DNA of 64,000 nt. Source: Scopulariopsis brevicaulis (taxonomy: Eukaryota > Ascomycota > Sordariomycetes > Microascales > Microascaceae). How positions within the stretch are numbered: position 1 is the stretch's first letter; every line of letters begins with the position of its first letter. The stretch lies in NCBI GenBank assembly GCA_017657125.1, contig JAGFNX010000196.1, positions 59,282-123,281 on the forward strand, read 5' to 3'. A model generated the notes under the pieces. That model did no database searches and was not told the DNA's origin. It saw nothing but the letters and a program-made list of their open reading frames with translations. A program made the position numbers and the translations under genes. Below are positions 31,004 to 42,794 of the stretch, piece after piece.

Positions 31004-33663
31004 ATGGAGCCCCCGACCTCCCAACCACCCCCTATCCCGCGGCAGCATCGCCACCAGTCGCGCCAGAGGGCTCCCCAGCACCACGCCGCCCCCAAGCCCC
31101 CCGCCGACGCCCGCCCGCGCCAGGGCTCCATGCCGTCCACTTCGCCCGAGGTCATCTCGTCGCTCATCACGAGCCTCTCCGTCATCTCCAAGCCCGCCAA
31201 CAACCACTTCGAGGGCCCCGCCGGCCTCTCCGCCCCCGCGTCCCCCGCCCCCGGCACCGGCAGCTTCGGCGTCGACTACGGCGCCTACTCGCACCCTTCG
31301 CAGGACGACGACCCGGGCCACAGCGTCTCGCTCGACGAGATCGCCGCCTCGTCCCCCGTCATCCGCACCTCCAAGCCGCCCTCGGGCTTCTCGCCCCTCA
31401 CCGCGCAAAAGTCCCCCGCGCGCGAGTCGGGTCTCAAGTCTATGCTCCGGGGCGCCTCGCGCCCGTCGTCCAAGGGGTCCGTCACCTCCGACGCCCAGAG
31501 CATCGGAAACCTATCCATCGAGCGCGGGCCCGCGCCGCAGCCCGAGCTCCGCAAGCAGCGGTCCCACGACAGCTGGGGGAAGAAGCAGGGGCGCAGCGGC
31601 AAGGGGCTGATGTACATGACGTCCAAGGAGCGCCTGCGCGAGAAGGAGCTGGAGAGGCAGCGCTCGAGCATTGGTGCTGTGGGCGGGAGCTCCGAAGGGC
31701 TGAACAGTCCGACCTCGGTGCGCACCGACCCGTTCACGCCGATTACCGAGGAGCAGACCCCCGAATCGCCGAAGCGGGGGGAGTTCGAGAAGGGCGCTGG
31801 CAGCATGGACCTGCCCAGTCCGCGGCCCATCCCGGCGCGCGACTCGTCGCTGCGGAAGACGGGAAGCGGCTCGGCGAAGAGGTCGTCCACGAGGACGTCG
31901 CGGTCGAGGCGGGACGACGCCGCGTCCCCGAGCGCCATCCCCGAATACGACGAGCACTCGCGGCGAGACGTGCCGAAGCACCGGACCCAGAAGAAGGGCT
32001 CGGAATCTACCTTTAATACGAATAATACTAATGCCGCCATCCCCGACACGTCCCTACCGACCCGACACCACCCCGATACCACCACCCCCATTCCCGCCGA
32101 CGACCCCGAGGAAGAACCCGCGCCCTTCCCCTCCGTCGCCCAAGGCCGCCGCCGCGACGCAAGCTTCGACCGCGGCCGCCGGCGCTCCGGCCAACTAACC
32201 CCCGACCCAACCGACTCTGCGCGCCTAAAGCGCAGCTCCTCTAAGCTAAAGCGCACCTCTGGCCCGCTGAGCCCGCACCCGGACGAGAAGCCCGAGGGCC
32301 GCAACCGCCTCAGCTCGCCCGAGCCGCGCGGCGGCTACGAGCGGCCGCCGAGCGCGGACTCGATCGACGACGCGGTGGAGTCGTACCTGTGCTCGCCGCG
32401 GCTGTCGCAGAAGATCCGGCACCCGCAGACGGGGCGGGTGATTTCGTTCTCCGAGGTGGGGGACTCGGAGGGGTATGCGGTTATTTGCTGCGTTGGGATG
32501 GGGCTGACGAGGTACATCACGGCGTTTTATGACGAGCTAGCGTTGACGTTGAAGTTGAGGCTTATTACGCCGGATCGGCCTGGTATTGGGGATAGCGAGC
32601 CGTATCCGGATGGCTCCGTGACGCCGCTTAGCTGGCCGGGTAAGTTTCTGTCCCCCAGTCACAGCATTGACGAACTGAGCTAAATGTAGCAGACGATGTC
32701 TATGCAATCTGCCAAGCCCTGAAGATCAACAAGTTCTCCATCCTCGCGCACTCCGCCGGCGCAATCTACGGCCTCGCGACCGCCCTCCGCATGCCGCAGC
32801 ACATCCGCGGCCGCATCCACCTCCTCTCAGCCTGGATCCCCCCTTCGCAGATGAACGTCTTCGGCGCGTCCGAGAACCGCCCGCCGACCAACGCGATCCC
32901 GACCTCACAGCGGATACTGCGCGCGCTGCCGACGCCGATACTGAAGGCGGCGAACAGCTCGTTCATGACTGCTACCAGCAGCAGTATCACGAGCTCGCTG
33001 CCGAAGCAGAGGAGGGGGAGGAAGAAGAATAGGAATTCGGATGCGCCGACGCTGGGGGGGCAGGATAAGGAGAACGCGCAGCGGGGGGATCGGCCGGGGG
33101 GAGGGGAGGGGCTTGGGGCTGGGGGAGGTATGCCGGGCGGGGAAGGAGGGCAGATGGGGACCACGACGACGGTCTCGGCCGCAACAGCCACGGGCGACAT
33201 GGACCGCGTGCGCCCCGCGGACCTCGGGCCCGAGGAGCGCAACCTCATCGCCGCGGCCGCGGCCGCCGCGACGGACAAGGAGCGCCAGTCAACCTACGAC
33301 ACGCGCCTCACGCACGCCATCTGGGCCCTCGCCACCACGGGCGCGAACCCCGCCGTCGACCTCCTCGTCTGCCTCGAGAGGCAGCACACCATCGGCTTCC
33401 GGTACGTCGACATCTCGAGGCCCGTGGTGCTGCACCACGGGAGCCGGGATTCGAGGGTGCCGGTCGAGAACGTGCGGTGGCTGGGGAGGTCGATGAGGCG
33501 GTGCGAGGTCAGGGTGCTGGAGGGGGAGGGCCACGGGTTGATGGCTAGCGCGGGGGTCATGGGGGGTGTGCTGATGGAGATTAGCAAGGAGTGGGAGGAT
33601 TGGATGAGGGTTACGGGGGGGAATAAGAGGGAGAAGGGGAGGAGGGGGACTGTGAGGGGGTGA
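31004..33663 (+). CDS. Alpha/beta hydrolase with long disordered N terminus
   Basis: Two exons (31004-32639 and 32693-33663; donor GTAAGT, acceptor GTAGCAG) give 868 aa. Residues 1 to about 460 are Ser/Pro/Arg-rich and low complexity, with many SP and RS-type sites. The hydrolase fold starts at about 470 (GRVISFSEVGDSEGYAVICC), has LITPDRPGIGDSEPYP, the nucleophile elbow AHSAGAIYG in exon 2, LHHGSRDSRVPVENV with an acidic residue, and the catalytic His in LEGEGHGLMAS. A ~130-residue poorly conserved insert rich in Gly, Arg and Ala splits the lid region. Substrate unknown; the arrangement is shared by a fungal group of putative esterases. The first ATG of the frame is used; a later start is possible as the N terminus has no fold. 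Confidence 0.8.
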
Positions 33664-34504
33664 GGGGGGGACGATGCTTTGGATACGGCTTTTGTAATTT
33701 TTACGGATCCTTTTTCTTTTCTCTTTTTTTTTTCTTTTTTTAACTCGGATACGAGGTTTGATACTCCTTTTTCTTTTCTATTTACTTTATAGGGTTTGGT
33801 CTGGGAAAAGGGAGGGACGGGAAGAAAACATAGGGAAGGGGAAGAGCGGGGGGGAAAGGAAGGCGGAAGAAGGAGAGCGGAAGAGGGTGGTAGGAACCGG
33901 GCTTGTATGGCCTTGTCTGTTAGGTAGTGGGAATACATCCTTCATGACACGCGTATCTTCTGTCCTCTCCCTTTTCTCTTGTCTTGTGGCGTGGTGACCT
34001 AGGAGTGGAAAGCCTATCGATCTCGGATATCTACAGGGACCGCGGCAAAGGCCTCGGTGTCGTTTCAGCGTAGGCGTGAGCTGCGAAAGACATCGACCCC
34101 CACGGGGCAGATCTCGGGTCTGGAGTTTACGCGGTCGTATGCTCGAGCAAAGTGATCGGGGTGCGACTAGGGGTTAGATGAGAAGTGACAATTCACGTGT
34201 GGCAGGCCAGGCTTTCTTCTTATTCCATCCGGCTCATGGGCAAAATCCCCCGAATCCCTCGTTCCCTGTTCTTGGTGTGGCACTTCTATAACTGGTGTAG
34301 CTACCCCAGGCTCTAGATACGTCTTCTTCTCCTCATCGTCACCCTTCCGTTCACCTTCACCTTCGCCTTCGCCTTCGCTTTTACTTCCAGACCCGCCGTA
34401 TCGAAGAAACCCCATATAAACCAATCCGAAGAAATAAAACTCCATACCCAACCTAATTCCAAACACATGCCTACACAAAATTCCTACACATCCTTCCGTC
34501 ATCC
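33664..34504. other. Intergenic, convergent 3' ends
   Basis: 840 bp between two converging genes (hydrolase and IML2). A pyrimidine run (about 33705-33750) and a purine run (about 33795-33890) lie close together. No gene seen. Confidence 0.5.
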
Positions 34505-36970
34505 TCAAACCCAGCCCATCCGCCGCCGATACCATCGCAGCGTCTCAACCCCAGTCTGCACCCTCATCCCGCACCGCGCGTCGAGGACAAATGCCTCCCA
34601 CCCCGCCGCGCGGTCGAGGCTCGCCTGGCACTCTTCTATCTTCCCCTTCCTATACTCGTCTAGGGAGTCGTCTCCCTCCCGCTTGCTGCCCTCTCCGCTC
34701 TGGGTCCCTGCTTCGCTCTGCCCGTCCGGTTTGTTTTGCGCCTCCGGTTTGCTCTCTCCGTCTGTCCCGCTCTCCCCGTCTACCTTTCTCTCTCCGTTGG
34801 CTTGGCTCTCCTTTTCAACTGTACCCTCTCCGCCAGCTTCACTCCCTCTAGCCTTTTCTTGGTCCATGGAGTCTAGGTCAGGCAACGAATCCGAGCCAGC
34901 ATTGATAGCCTCCGTCCACGCCAGCGCGCCCATCTCGTAGTGCGCGCAGGGGAGGACGTAGTCCTCCTTGGTAGGGCCCTTGAAGCACGAGCTGCAAGTT
35001 GTTAGTCCAACGTCTTCACAGAATGACAAAAGGCAAGGACAGAAAACAAAAAGGGATCGGAAACGGGAAACGAAATGGAAAAGAAAAAAGGAAGCGGGGA
35101 GGAACGGGGCCGGAATAATGTGATGCCCAGGGAGCACTCACCGATCATGCGCCAACACGCCCTCCAGCTCTCCCCTCGCCTCATCAATCCGCCCCAGCAC
35201 CCTCAGCAGCGCGGCCCGGCAAACCCCCCTCGCGCCCTCCTCGTCAACGCTCCTCACGTCCTTCTCGTTGGCCTTCCCTGCGGTACACCTCCCCCACTCA
35301 AGGTACCCCAGCGCCCTCTCCGCCTGCTCTTTATCAAGCCTCCGCCCCCCATTCCAAAGATACACCATCTCCTGCGCGGGACTAAGCCCAACCGCATCAA
35401 CAATACTCCCCTCCCCCGACGCCTCCCCCCACTTCCTCAGCTTCCTCAGCACAAAGACTTCAAACGGCAACTGCTTCGCCAAAAGCCTCTTCTTCCCCGC
35501 AGCGCTCGGCGCCTTCGCAAACAACTCCTCCGCCGCCTTCTTCCTCTCCTTCGCCTTTTTCAAGTCTTTCGACTGGACCGCGTCGCGGTACATCTCCACC
35601 TCAGCGCACCCCGCGAGGAAGTAGTACAAGGTCCGCGACCACTCGTTCATCTCCATACACCGCAGGAACGAGTCGCGCATCAGGACCCAGTCCATGGCGA
35701 ACATTGCGTCCAGCGCCATCTCGAACGCGCACAGCGCGTCGACCTGCCTCATGTTCGAGGGCGGCATCCCCCTCAGCACCCCCAGCGCGTCGCCCAGCCT
35801 CCTCTCGTTTGCAAGCATCTTGCTCTCTTCGAGCTCCCAGAACCCCGAGTTCGGGTACCGCCTCCTCATCTCCCTCAGCAGCTCTTCGCACTTCTTCACA
35901 GGCGGCCCCACAATCTCCGCGTCCTCGTCAAAGAGGTCCGCGGGCGGGAGTATATCCGCGAGCCCCAACAGCCCGTTGTAATACGACAGCAGCACGACGG
36001 CCGCAATGGCGCCGTGGACGTTTGCCGAGGCGCTGCTGGCCCAGAGCATGCGGATACCGCGCTCGCGGTCGCCGCGGAAGCCGACGATGCTCATGAGCTT
36101 GGAGAGGGCCGGGGGCACGAGGGTGAAGAGGAAGAGGAGGGTGCCGAAGCACAGGGAAGTGCCGCTGCGGATGAAGATGTCGCGCGGGTTCGTGAGGTCG
36201 GCGTCGCCGGGGGTGGCGGGGGAGGAGGTGCCGCTGGGGGGCGTCGGGGGGCCGGAGGAGCGGGGGGTTGATGACGCGGACTCGGGTGGTTGCGTCTTTG
36301 TTTGTTCGTTTGGAAGGGACTCGCTCTCCGAGTCTTGCTCATCCTCAAAGGTCCCCGGCATCCTATCTGTAAACGACCCAGCCGACTCTCTCGTTGGAAT
36401 GTCCCCCTTGACGTCCAGCTGCACAATGGCCTCGAGCGCAAAGTACGCCTTGCGTAGCTTATAGAAGCTCTTGATGCCCTCCGTCAAGCTCTCGTGCAGC
36501 ACGCCGACAACGGCGCCCATGAGCATGGCCTCGGCATTAACAAGCGCATACTCGGTCCCCGGCGGGTGCGCTCCGCACTTTCCCCCCTTCCCGACGCACT
36601 CGGCAAACTCCTTCTGCACGCGGCGCTGGTCCGCGAGTGCGCGCGCCTCGCAGTCGGCCAGCTGCGCCGACGCCAGCGCCATGACCTCCTTCTCGAAGCC
36701 GAGGATGGACCGGATGAAGGTGATGACGGCGAGGGCGAGCTGGTGGTAGGACGAGGCGGGGGAGGACTCGAGGCGCGACTGGGCGGCGTCCATGTCCCCG
36801 TCGATGATGAGGTCGGCGGCGGAGAAGGCGTCCTCGAGGTTGGAGATCTCGGCGGCCCAGAGGTCGGCCTTGGGGGTCTGGGTTTGGGTCGGGGTCGAGG
36901 TCGAGGTCGAGGGGCCCGAGGTGTCCGCTTCGCGCTCCTGGGAGCGGAACCATGACGTGAGTCGGACCAT
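34505..36970 (-). CDS. iml2: IML2/TTC39-family TPR-like protein
   Basis: Two exons (36970-35142 and 34991-34505, donor GTGAGT) give 771 aa. IML2 and TTC39 proteins are helical-repeat proteins of mitochondria and lipid droplets; yeast Iml2 acts in clearance of inclusion bodies with lipid droplets. Seen: a short amphipathic start MVRLTSWFRS; WAAEISNLEDAFSAADLIIDGDMDAAQ; the family block EAMLMGAVVGVLHESLTEGIKSFYKLRKAY; FGTLLFLFTLVPPALSKLMSIVGFRGDRERG; and TPR-like helices such as ERRLGDALGVLRGMPPSNMRQVDALCAFEMA. The C-terminal exon contains the conserved GPTKEDYVLPCAHYEMGALAW but is then interrupted by a ~75-residue Glu/Gly/Ser/Gln linker with repeated DGES/DGQS units before the final helix. Confidence 0.85.
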
Positions 36971-38597
36971 GGTGTGGTGGTGGGTGACAGTAGGACAGGA
37001 TGAAGATGGCTATGTTAGCATGTCTGGAGTAGGTGGAAGGGAAAAAAAAAAAAGCTGTCAAACTGCGACTAATAGAGAAGGTAAACAAGCGGCGCTTCAC
37101 TTTTCCCGAAGAGGAAGGGCAACTACAGTGGTGATTAACAAAACCGAACAGAATACAGAGTACACGGCAAAATCGGGTGCCCTGCCAGCAGACGCGTAAG
37201 AGCGAAACAGAGTTCAGCTAACCGTAAGTCAAACGAGGTCCGCAAATCTCGGGCAGGGCACAGGGTGACGCGGCAGACAGCAGTAGCAGCAACCTCCAAA
37301 AGAGACTCGGGACATTGTGTTGCGCCGCCCCGTCGATGCTCCGCGCAGGCCGGACCCACCCAGAAAAGCTCCCAAGGGGCCGTTTCGAAACGCACTGCGC
37401 CCAACCGCCGCGACCACTCGCGTCGCAGACCCTAGCGTGAATCTCGCTTCGGGCACTTGCCCGGCGCGGGGGACTGGGCGGTCAATGTAAGCACGGTGGA
37501 CGGGCGAACCGACATCCGATGCGGGTCGGACGTCAGAGTTGCCCCGCGGAAGAAGCGCTGCCGAGCTGGCGGGGGTGGCTCAGCGGTCGGGCGCCGTGGG
37601 AGGGGGAGCGTAACGGTTCACTAGGACGCGCCGAGGGGCGGTGCTGATTTGTCGTCATGGGGGTCTCGATGGCATCATGGTGCCGTGTCCGTTCCACCGG
37701 GTCTCCACGGGGAGGCGGGCGGGCGCAGTGGACCTGCGGTTATTTGTGTGGATGTGGAGGTCGAGGTAAATCGTGGTGGTTGCCTGACGCGGCGGGGCTC
37801 CTTGCATGTGACGTACTTGTAGGCTTAGTAAACTCGAGAGTCCCAGAACGAAACGGACAACGCCGAGTGAGTATTCGCCAGGAGTCTCCGACGCAACTAA
37901 TAATCCAACCCTCAGCATTGTCTTTCAGGGGATTTCTGCGGAAACAACGGTTACGGACTATCCAGAAGAATATAGTCTATCAGTTTCGTTGTATAGACGG
38001 GCAATAGAGGCAAATGGAAACAGTTGGGTATTCACATTTTCAGATATCTCACCATGAATCTGGGTTCCGAAAGTACTTGCTTGTTTTCTTCCTAGTATAC
38101 AAAAGATCTCGAGTTTGGTGAAGTAAAAATCATTTTATCAAGTAATAGAAAAGTGCAGGCTCGATAGCTTCTACTATTACGGGGTATTCTGCTCGTATAT
38201 CACCGCAGGAGTTACTTTCCACCGTCAGCAAAGTCTCGAAACTAAAATCAAAAGGGGTTGGGACTTGTTAGTCGACATATACGCGAAGCTTTCCACTCTA
38301 TAGCTCCTTCCACATTCAGGAGCACGGCCTACGCCTCCTTTTCTTTTCACCCGGCAACCCCTCGGCGCGCTCTTTAGTTTTGGTCCTTCAAGGTTGTATC
38401 GGGAGTATCACGTCTCCGCTCTTCTTAAAATACCAACCTCAGCATATGTCAGCGTCATTACAACCACTAAACCTACTGGAATGCAGTCTCTGTCCCCGAA
38501 GCGAGTACACAAGAAAGTATCATTGCAGCAAATAAATAAAACAGTGCACGCACAAGCCGCTCTTACCGCAAGCCGAATATTCGCGGCTACCATCTCA
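36971..38597. other. Gene-poor stretch upstream of IML2
   Basis: 1.6 kb. An A-run (12) at about 37040 lies in the IML2 leader. 37200-37650 is GC-rich; 37850-38560 is clearly AT-richer and holds no convincing frame. No gene supported. Confidence 0.5.
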
Positions 38598-39658
38598 TTA
38601 CACGAGACGCCGAACCTGCTCCCATATACCCTCCAACTCAGGATAGTCCTCCACCGTCGGGACGCAATTATACACCCGCCGCTCCGGCAACGTGCGCTCG
38701 TAGCGGTCGCGGAAGATGTGCAGGGACTCCAGCGCGTCCCAGGGATCTACACGTTTGGCGGGTCTCTCGGCCGTGAACGGCAGCGGTGATGGTGGTTGCC
38801 CTGCTTCAGCGGGCGGATAGACGCAAAACGCGTGGAATTGGTCGATCTGATCGTCAGAGAGTTGAAAGAGGAGGCGGCGGGGGGTGCTGGGGTGAATGAA
38901 TGCACCGTGGCACTAGACGATAATATACTAGTAAGCAACTCTCGAACTACGCATAAGGGTTGGCGGGCTAGGGGGATACGCACGCCCTTCTCGTCTTCCC
39001 CGCGATCGAATACGACGACACCCCCGAAAAGCCGGGTCTCAGCCCAGTACCCAACCATGTCCGCCACGCCCTTGGGGTACCGTTCGAACTCGCAATACGA
39101 CCCGTGGGCGAACACCGAGGGTGGTGGGTCAGGACCCTCGGATAGGACGTGTCCGACACCGCCGGGGCCTTTTGTTAGTATGGGCGGAGGCTTCCAGCCT
39201 TGAACATCCTCGTGTAAGCCCGCACCGTACTCCTGGTAGAGGAGTGTTGCAAGGTCGTGGCATGCGATGACAGTCATTTCAATTAGGCGTAATTTGAAAG
39301 CGGTTGAGCCGATATGTGTATCTTGGTAGGCTCTGAAAACCTTCGCAGCACATTAGCGATGTGGAGATCATGTTGCGATGGTAGGGACACGAGCCGCAGG
39401 ATTGAATCTGAGATCAGCGGGGCGCAGGTTTGCCCGAAACCGTTCGGCCGTCTCTATCGACCCGGGGCAGAGCTCGACATGCTGTAGGATGGGATCGTGG
39501 CGCCTATGGCTAGAGGCAAGCCAGGTTTCCGTGGTTGGGAGGCCATCAATGATCTCAGCGTATGTTGTCACGGCATTCTGTGAAGACAGGAGGTTGGTTA
39601 GGGCACTGGTAAAGGCCGTATAGTGGTCAACGTCAAGGTCTCTAATCGATCCTTCCAT
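38598..39658 (-). CDS. Fungal-specific conserved protein of unknown function
   Basis: Probably three exons on the minus strand. Exon 1 starts at 39658 (MEGSIRDLDVDHYTAF) and carries DPILQHVELCPGS and RFRANLRPADLRFNPAAR; exon 2 (about 39335-38984) carries HIGSTAFKLRLIEMTVIACHD, LLYQEYGAG and the block FERYPKGVADMVGYWAETR, then GGVVVFDRGEDEKG; exon 3 (38912-38598, phase 0, 315 nt) begins CHGAFIHPSTPRR and has QLSDDQIDQFHAFC, then LHIFRDRYERTLPERR near the end. These blocks recur in a family of unnamed Pezizomycotina proteins (from memory). The second intron (38983-38913) is firm; the first (about 39390-39335) cannot be placed exactly. No catalytic motif, signal peptide or membrane segment is visible. 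Confidence 0.6.
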
Positions 39659-40400
39659 GTTTAGTGCCTTGGAAATTTTGCGATGACTAGGATATGGCCA
39701 GAAGCTGAACCATTCTCACGACAGGACTGTCACTTGAGAGCCATCCCGGGGAACCCGCGACAGAAAATTCGAGTCGCATGAAACAGGGACGCCGCACCTC
39801 TCACGCTCTATGAGGATTTATAGAGTCGAAGCAAAGGCTCGAGTGAGCTGTTAGTCCTATACTAGGGGCTGGGTCACGGCTTAATGCGCGGAGGATGTTT
39901 TTTGCTATTCTGCTTTGTTCCTCGTTTCTATGACGCGGTTTCTCAAAACCAGGAGGTCGTAACGAATTGGATACCTTGCAAACCGCAACTCATATATATT
40001 ACTCATTCGCAAAGCTTGACCGTTCGCCGTCAGCCGGCTCCTTCCCCGTCGCCTGTGATGTGCCAGGTGTGAAAGTGAAGGCACTGTATATCTCACACTG
40101 TTAATTTTAGGCCCGCAAGGTGACGCATGTGAAGCTGCTTATGCGGCCACCTGCCAGCCTCAGCTGCACCTGTCACCACGTGCCTATCCCACCACAAGGC
40201 TACCAAACGCCAAACCACAACAGCTCACCACCACCACCACCACCAACAACCTCACCAACCTCACCTCCAACCCATCGCCCTCATCAACCTCCGCGAACAC
40301 ACGAACCTCAACAAGAACTCTACTTCTACACCGAGACTCTCCAAACCCCACTTCGACAGAACCACAAAGGGCCCGAAAGGACCGCAGTCGAGACACAGAA
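39659..40400. other. Intergenic, SEM1 upstream
   Basis: Holds the divergent starts of the unknown-protein gene and of SEM1. The 200 bp before 40401 are rich in CCACCA and CAACC, a probable leader. Nothing else seen. Confidence 0.5.
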
Positions 40401-40860
40401 ATGGCGTCGTCGGACCCCAAGGCGCCCGCCGCGCAGAAGACGGAGGAGCCCAAGCCCGAGGAGAAGAAGCCGGCTGCCATCGGCGAGGACGACGAGTTTG
40501 AGGATTTCCCTGTTGAGGGTATGTCCCTTTCCCTATCCCCGCCGCCTCTACTCTTCTACTCTCCATACACCGTTTCCCTCCGTCCCCGCCCTCCCCTCCA
40601 ACCCCCCGCTCGTGTCTCTCCGCCGGCACCACTCCTCTTCCTATCCCCATCCGCATCCCACACCCCACCCCACCAAACCCGGAAAACCAAGCGAAGCTAA
40701 CAGGGAAAAAGACTGGACCCAAGAAGACACCGAGGCCGCCGGCGGCGCCAACACGAAGCACCTCTGGGAGGAGAGCTGGGACGACGACGACACGACGGAT
40801 GACTTCTCGGCGCAGCTGAAGGAGGAGCTGAAGAAGGTCGAGGCGGCGAAGAAGAGGTAA
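40401..40860 (+). CDS. sem1: 26S proteasome lid subunit SEM1/DSS1
   Basis: Two exons (40401-40518 and 40712-40860) give 88 aa. SEM1/DSS1 is a small acidic disordered protein of the proteasome lid, also found in TREX-2 and with recombination factors. Seen: EDDEFEDFPVE at the exon 1 end, joining to DWTQED; the second acidic aromatic cluster HLWEESWDDDDTTDDF; and the helical C terminus SAQLKEELKKVEAAKKR. The join is fixed by the family sequence: acceptor AAAAAG at 40711, not the better-looking CAG at 40703, which would lose the frame. The intron (193 nt) is longer than most in this window. Confidence 0.93.
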
Positions 40861-41309
40861 ACCGCCTTGCAGTATTTTTGCGCGTCAGGTGGGAGGATGA
40901 TGGACGGACGTGGGAGGAACGTTGGAAGATGGCGGGGTGTTGCTCTTGATTAGAGAGAGGATTGCTATTCCGGTCACTGGGACTGGGATCGGATGGTACA
41001 CATAGGGTGGGAGGAGGATAGAGGGTATGAGGGGGCCAATATGGTATTGGCGGGTATACATCGATAAACGGGTTGTTCTACGATAATAGACTACGGGTGT
41101 CGAGTTCTCAGGGAGTGTTGGCGAACCGACTCCGCTTCTACTCTACATACCCGCAGCACATGCGGCTTAGATACAGTGACACCACTCTTACGCTAAATAA
41201 AGCACAGGTACGTCCAGACACATCACATCACAGCCTCGCCCGCCTTCATCTTAACTTAGTTTTTCATTCCGTCAATCCGTTACATACACCCTATGTTCCC
41301 CGGGGCAGC
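40861..41309. other. Intergenic, convergent 3' ends of SEM1 and PGK
   Basis: 450 bp, moderately AT-rich, no frame with motifs. Both 3' UTRs lie here. Confidence 0.55.
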
Positions 41310-42794
41310 TTACTTGCTCGACAGCGCAGAAACACCAGGCAGCTCCTTGCCCTCCAGAAGCTCAAGGCTCGCGCCGCCGCCCGTCGAGACGTGGCTCAGC
41401 TTGTCCTCGACGCCGTACTTGGCCGCAACGGTGGCGGTGTCACCGCCGCCGATGATCACAATCTTGCCCTTGGCGGCGCCCTCGACGACGGCGTCGAGCG
41501 TGGCCTTCGTGCCGTGAGCGAACTTCTCAAACTCGAAGACGCCCGCGGGGCCGTTCCAGAGGATCGTCTTGGCCTCGTCGATGGCCTCCTTGTACAGCTT
41601 GATGCTCTGCTCGGCGCAGTCGAGGCCCATCCACCCGTCGGGGATGCCCTCGGCGGCCGTCGCCTTTCCGACGTTGGCGTCCTTGTCGAACTTGTCCGCC
41701 GTGATGAAATCGTTGGGCAGCACGACCTTGACGTTGTTCTTCTTGGCCTTCTCCATGAGCGCGGGCACCGTCTTGGCGCCGGCTTCGTCGTAGAGCGAGC
41801 TGCCGATCTTCATGCCGTCGAGGGCCTTGTTGAAGGTGAAGGCCATGCCGCCGCACACGACGAGCGTGTTCACCTTGTCGAGGAGGTTGTCGATGAGCTG
41901 GATCTTGTCCGAGACCTTGGCGCCGCCGAGGATGGCGAGGAAGGGGCGCTGGGGCTTCTCGAGGGCCTGCGCGAAGTAGTCGAGCTCCTTCTTCATGAGG
42001 AAGCCGGCGGCCTTCTGGGGGAGGTCGACGCCGACCATGGACGAGTGGGCGCGGTGGGCGGTGCCGAAGGCGTCGTCTGGGCAGTGTTAGCATCGGCTTT
42101 CAATATCTATCCGCCATCGCACGAGGAGATCTTACTGATGTAGACGTCGCCGAGCGCAGTCAGCCCCTTCCGGAACTCCTCGACCTTGGCCTTGTCTGCC
42201 TTGACCTTGTTCCCGTCCTTGTCCTTGGACGAGCCCTCCTCCTCGGCGTGGAACCGCAGGTTCTCGAGCAGCACAACGGCGCCGTTGTCGGCCTTGGAGA
42301 CCATGGCCTCGACCTCGGGGCCCACGCAGTCGGGGGCGAACTGCACGGTGCGGCCGAGCAGGCGGCTGAGCTCGGGCACGACGGGCTCGAGGCTGTACTT
42401 CTCAGTGCGCGAGCCGTTGGGGCGGCCGAGGTGCGACATGAGGATCACGGCCTTGGCGCCGGCGTCGATGGCATGCTTGATGGTGGGAACGGCGCCGACG
42501 ATGCGCTGGGGGTTGGTGATCTTCTTGCCGTCGAGGGGGACGTTGAAGTCGACCTGGGGGGGTCAGCGGGGTCCATATTCAGCGTGGTGGTAATGGCAGG
42601 GGGAAATGTGCGACTGATACTGCCCATATGGAGCCAGAAGCCAGAGCGTAGATGTGCCTAAGCTCTGCGCAGACTAATGCGCGTCACGGTGCATCGCGAA
42701 AGCAAGGGTTGAGAGGGGCAGAGCTTACCCTGATGAGGACCCGCTTCCCCTTGAGGTCGACATCGGTGATGGAGAGCTTGTTAGACAGCGACAT
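41310..42794 (-). CDS. pgk1: Phosphoglycerate kinase
   Basis: Three exons (42794-42729, 42553-42136, 42076-41310) sum to 416 aa, the usual eukaryotic length. The enzyme makes ATP from 1,3-bisphosphoglycerate in glycolysis. Seen: KGKRVLIRV at the end of exon 1 joined to DFNVPLDGKKI; MSHLGRPNG; LLENLRFHAEEEG; NDAFGTAHRAHSS created by the second splice; GGAKVSDKIQLIDNLL; the hinge; ILWNGPAGVFEFEKFAHGT; and the nucleotide loop IIGGGDTATVAAKYG with STGGGASLELLEGKELPG. Intron donors are GTAAGC and GTAAGA, with CTAAC branch points. Strong codon bias towards C-ending codons fits a highly expressed gene. Confidence 0.97.

Noticed and set aside
30724..32016. A 430-codon frame overlapping the hydrolase start.
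   Set aside because: It is Pro/Arg/Ala-rich, lacks motifs and lies out of frame with the hydrolase coding sequence, which has clear domain evidence.
37565..37645. Possible tRNA: TGGCTCAGCGG resembles an A box, and GGTTCACTAGG lies downstream.
   Set aside because: No acceptor stem, T stem or anticodon stem can be formed; the B-box match is poor.
40701..40711. CAG acceptor at 40703 for the SEM1 intron.
   Set aside because: It breaks the frame; the AAAAAG acceptor at 40711 gives the conserved DWTQED sequence.
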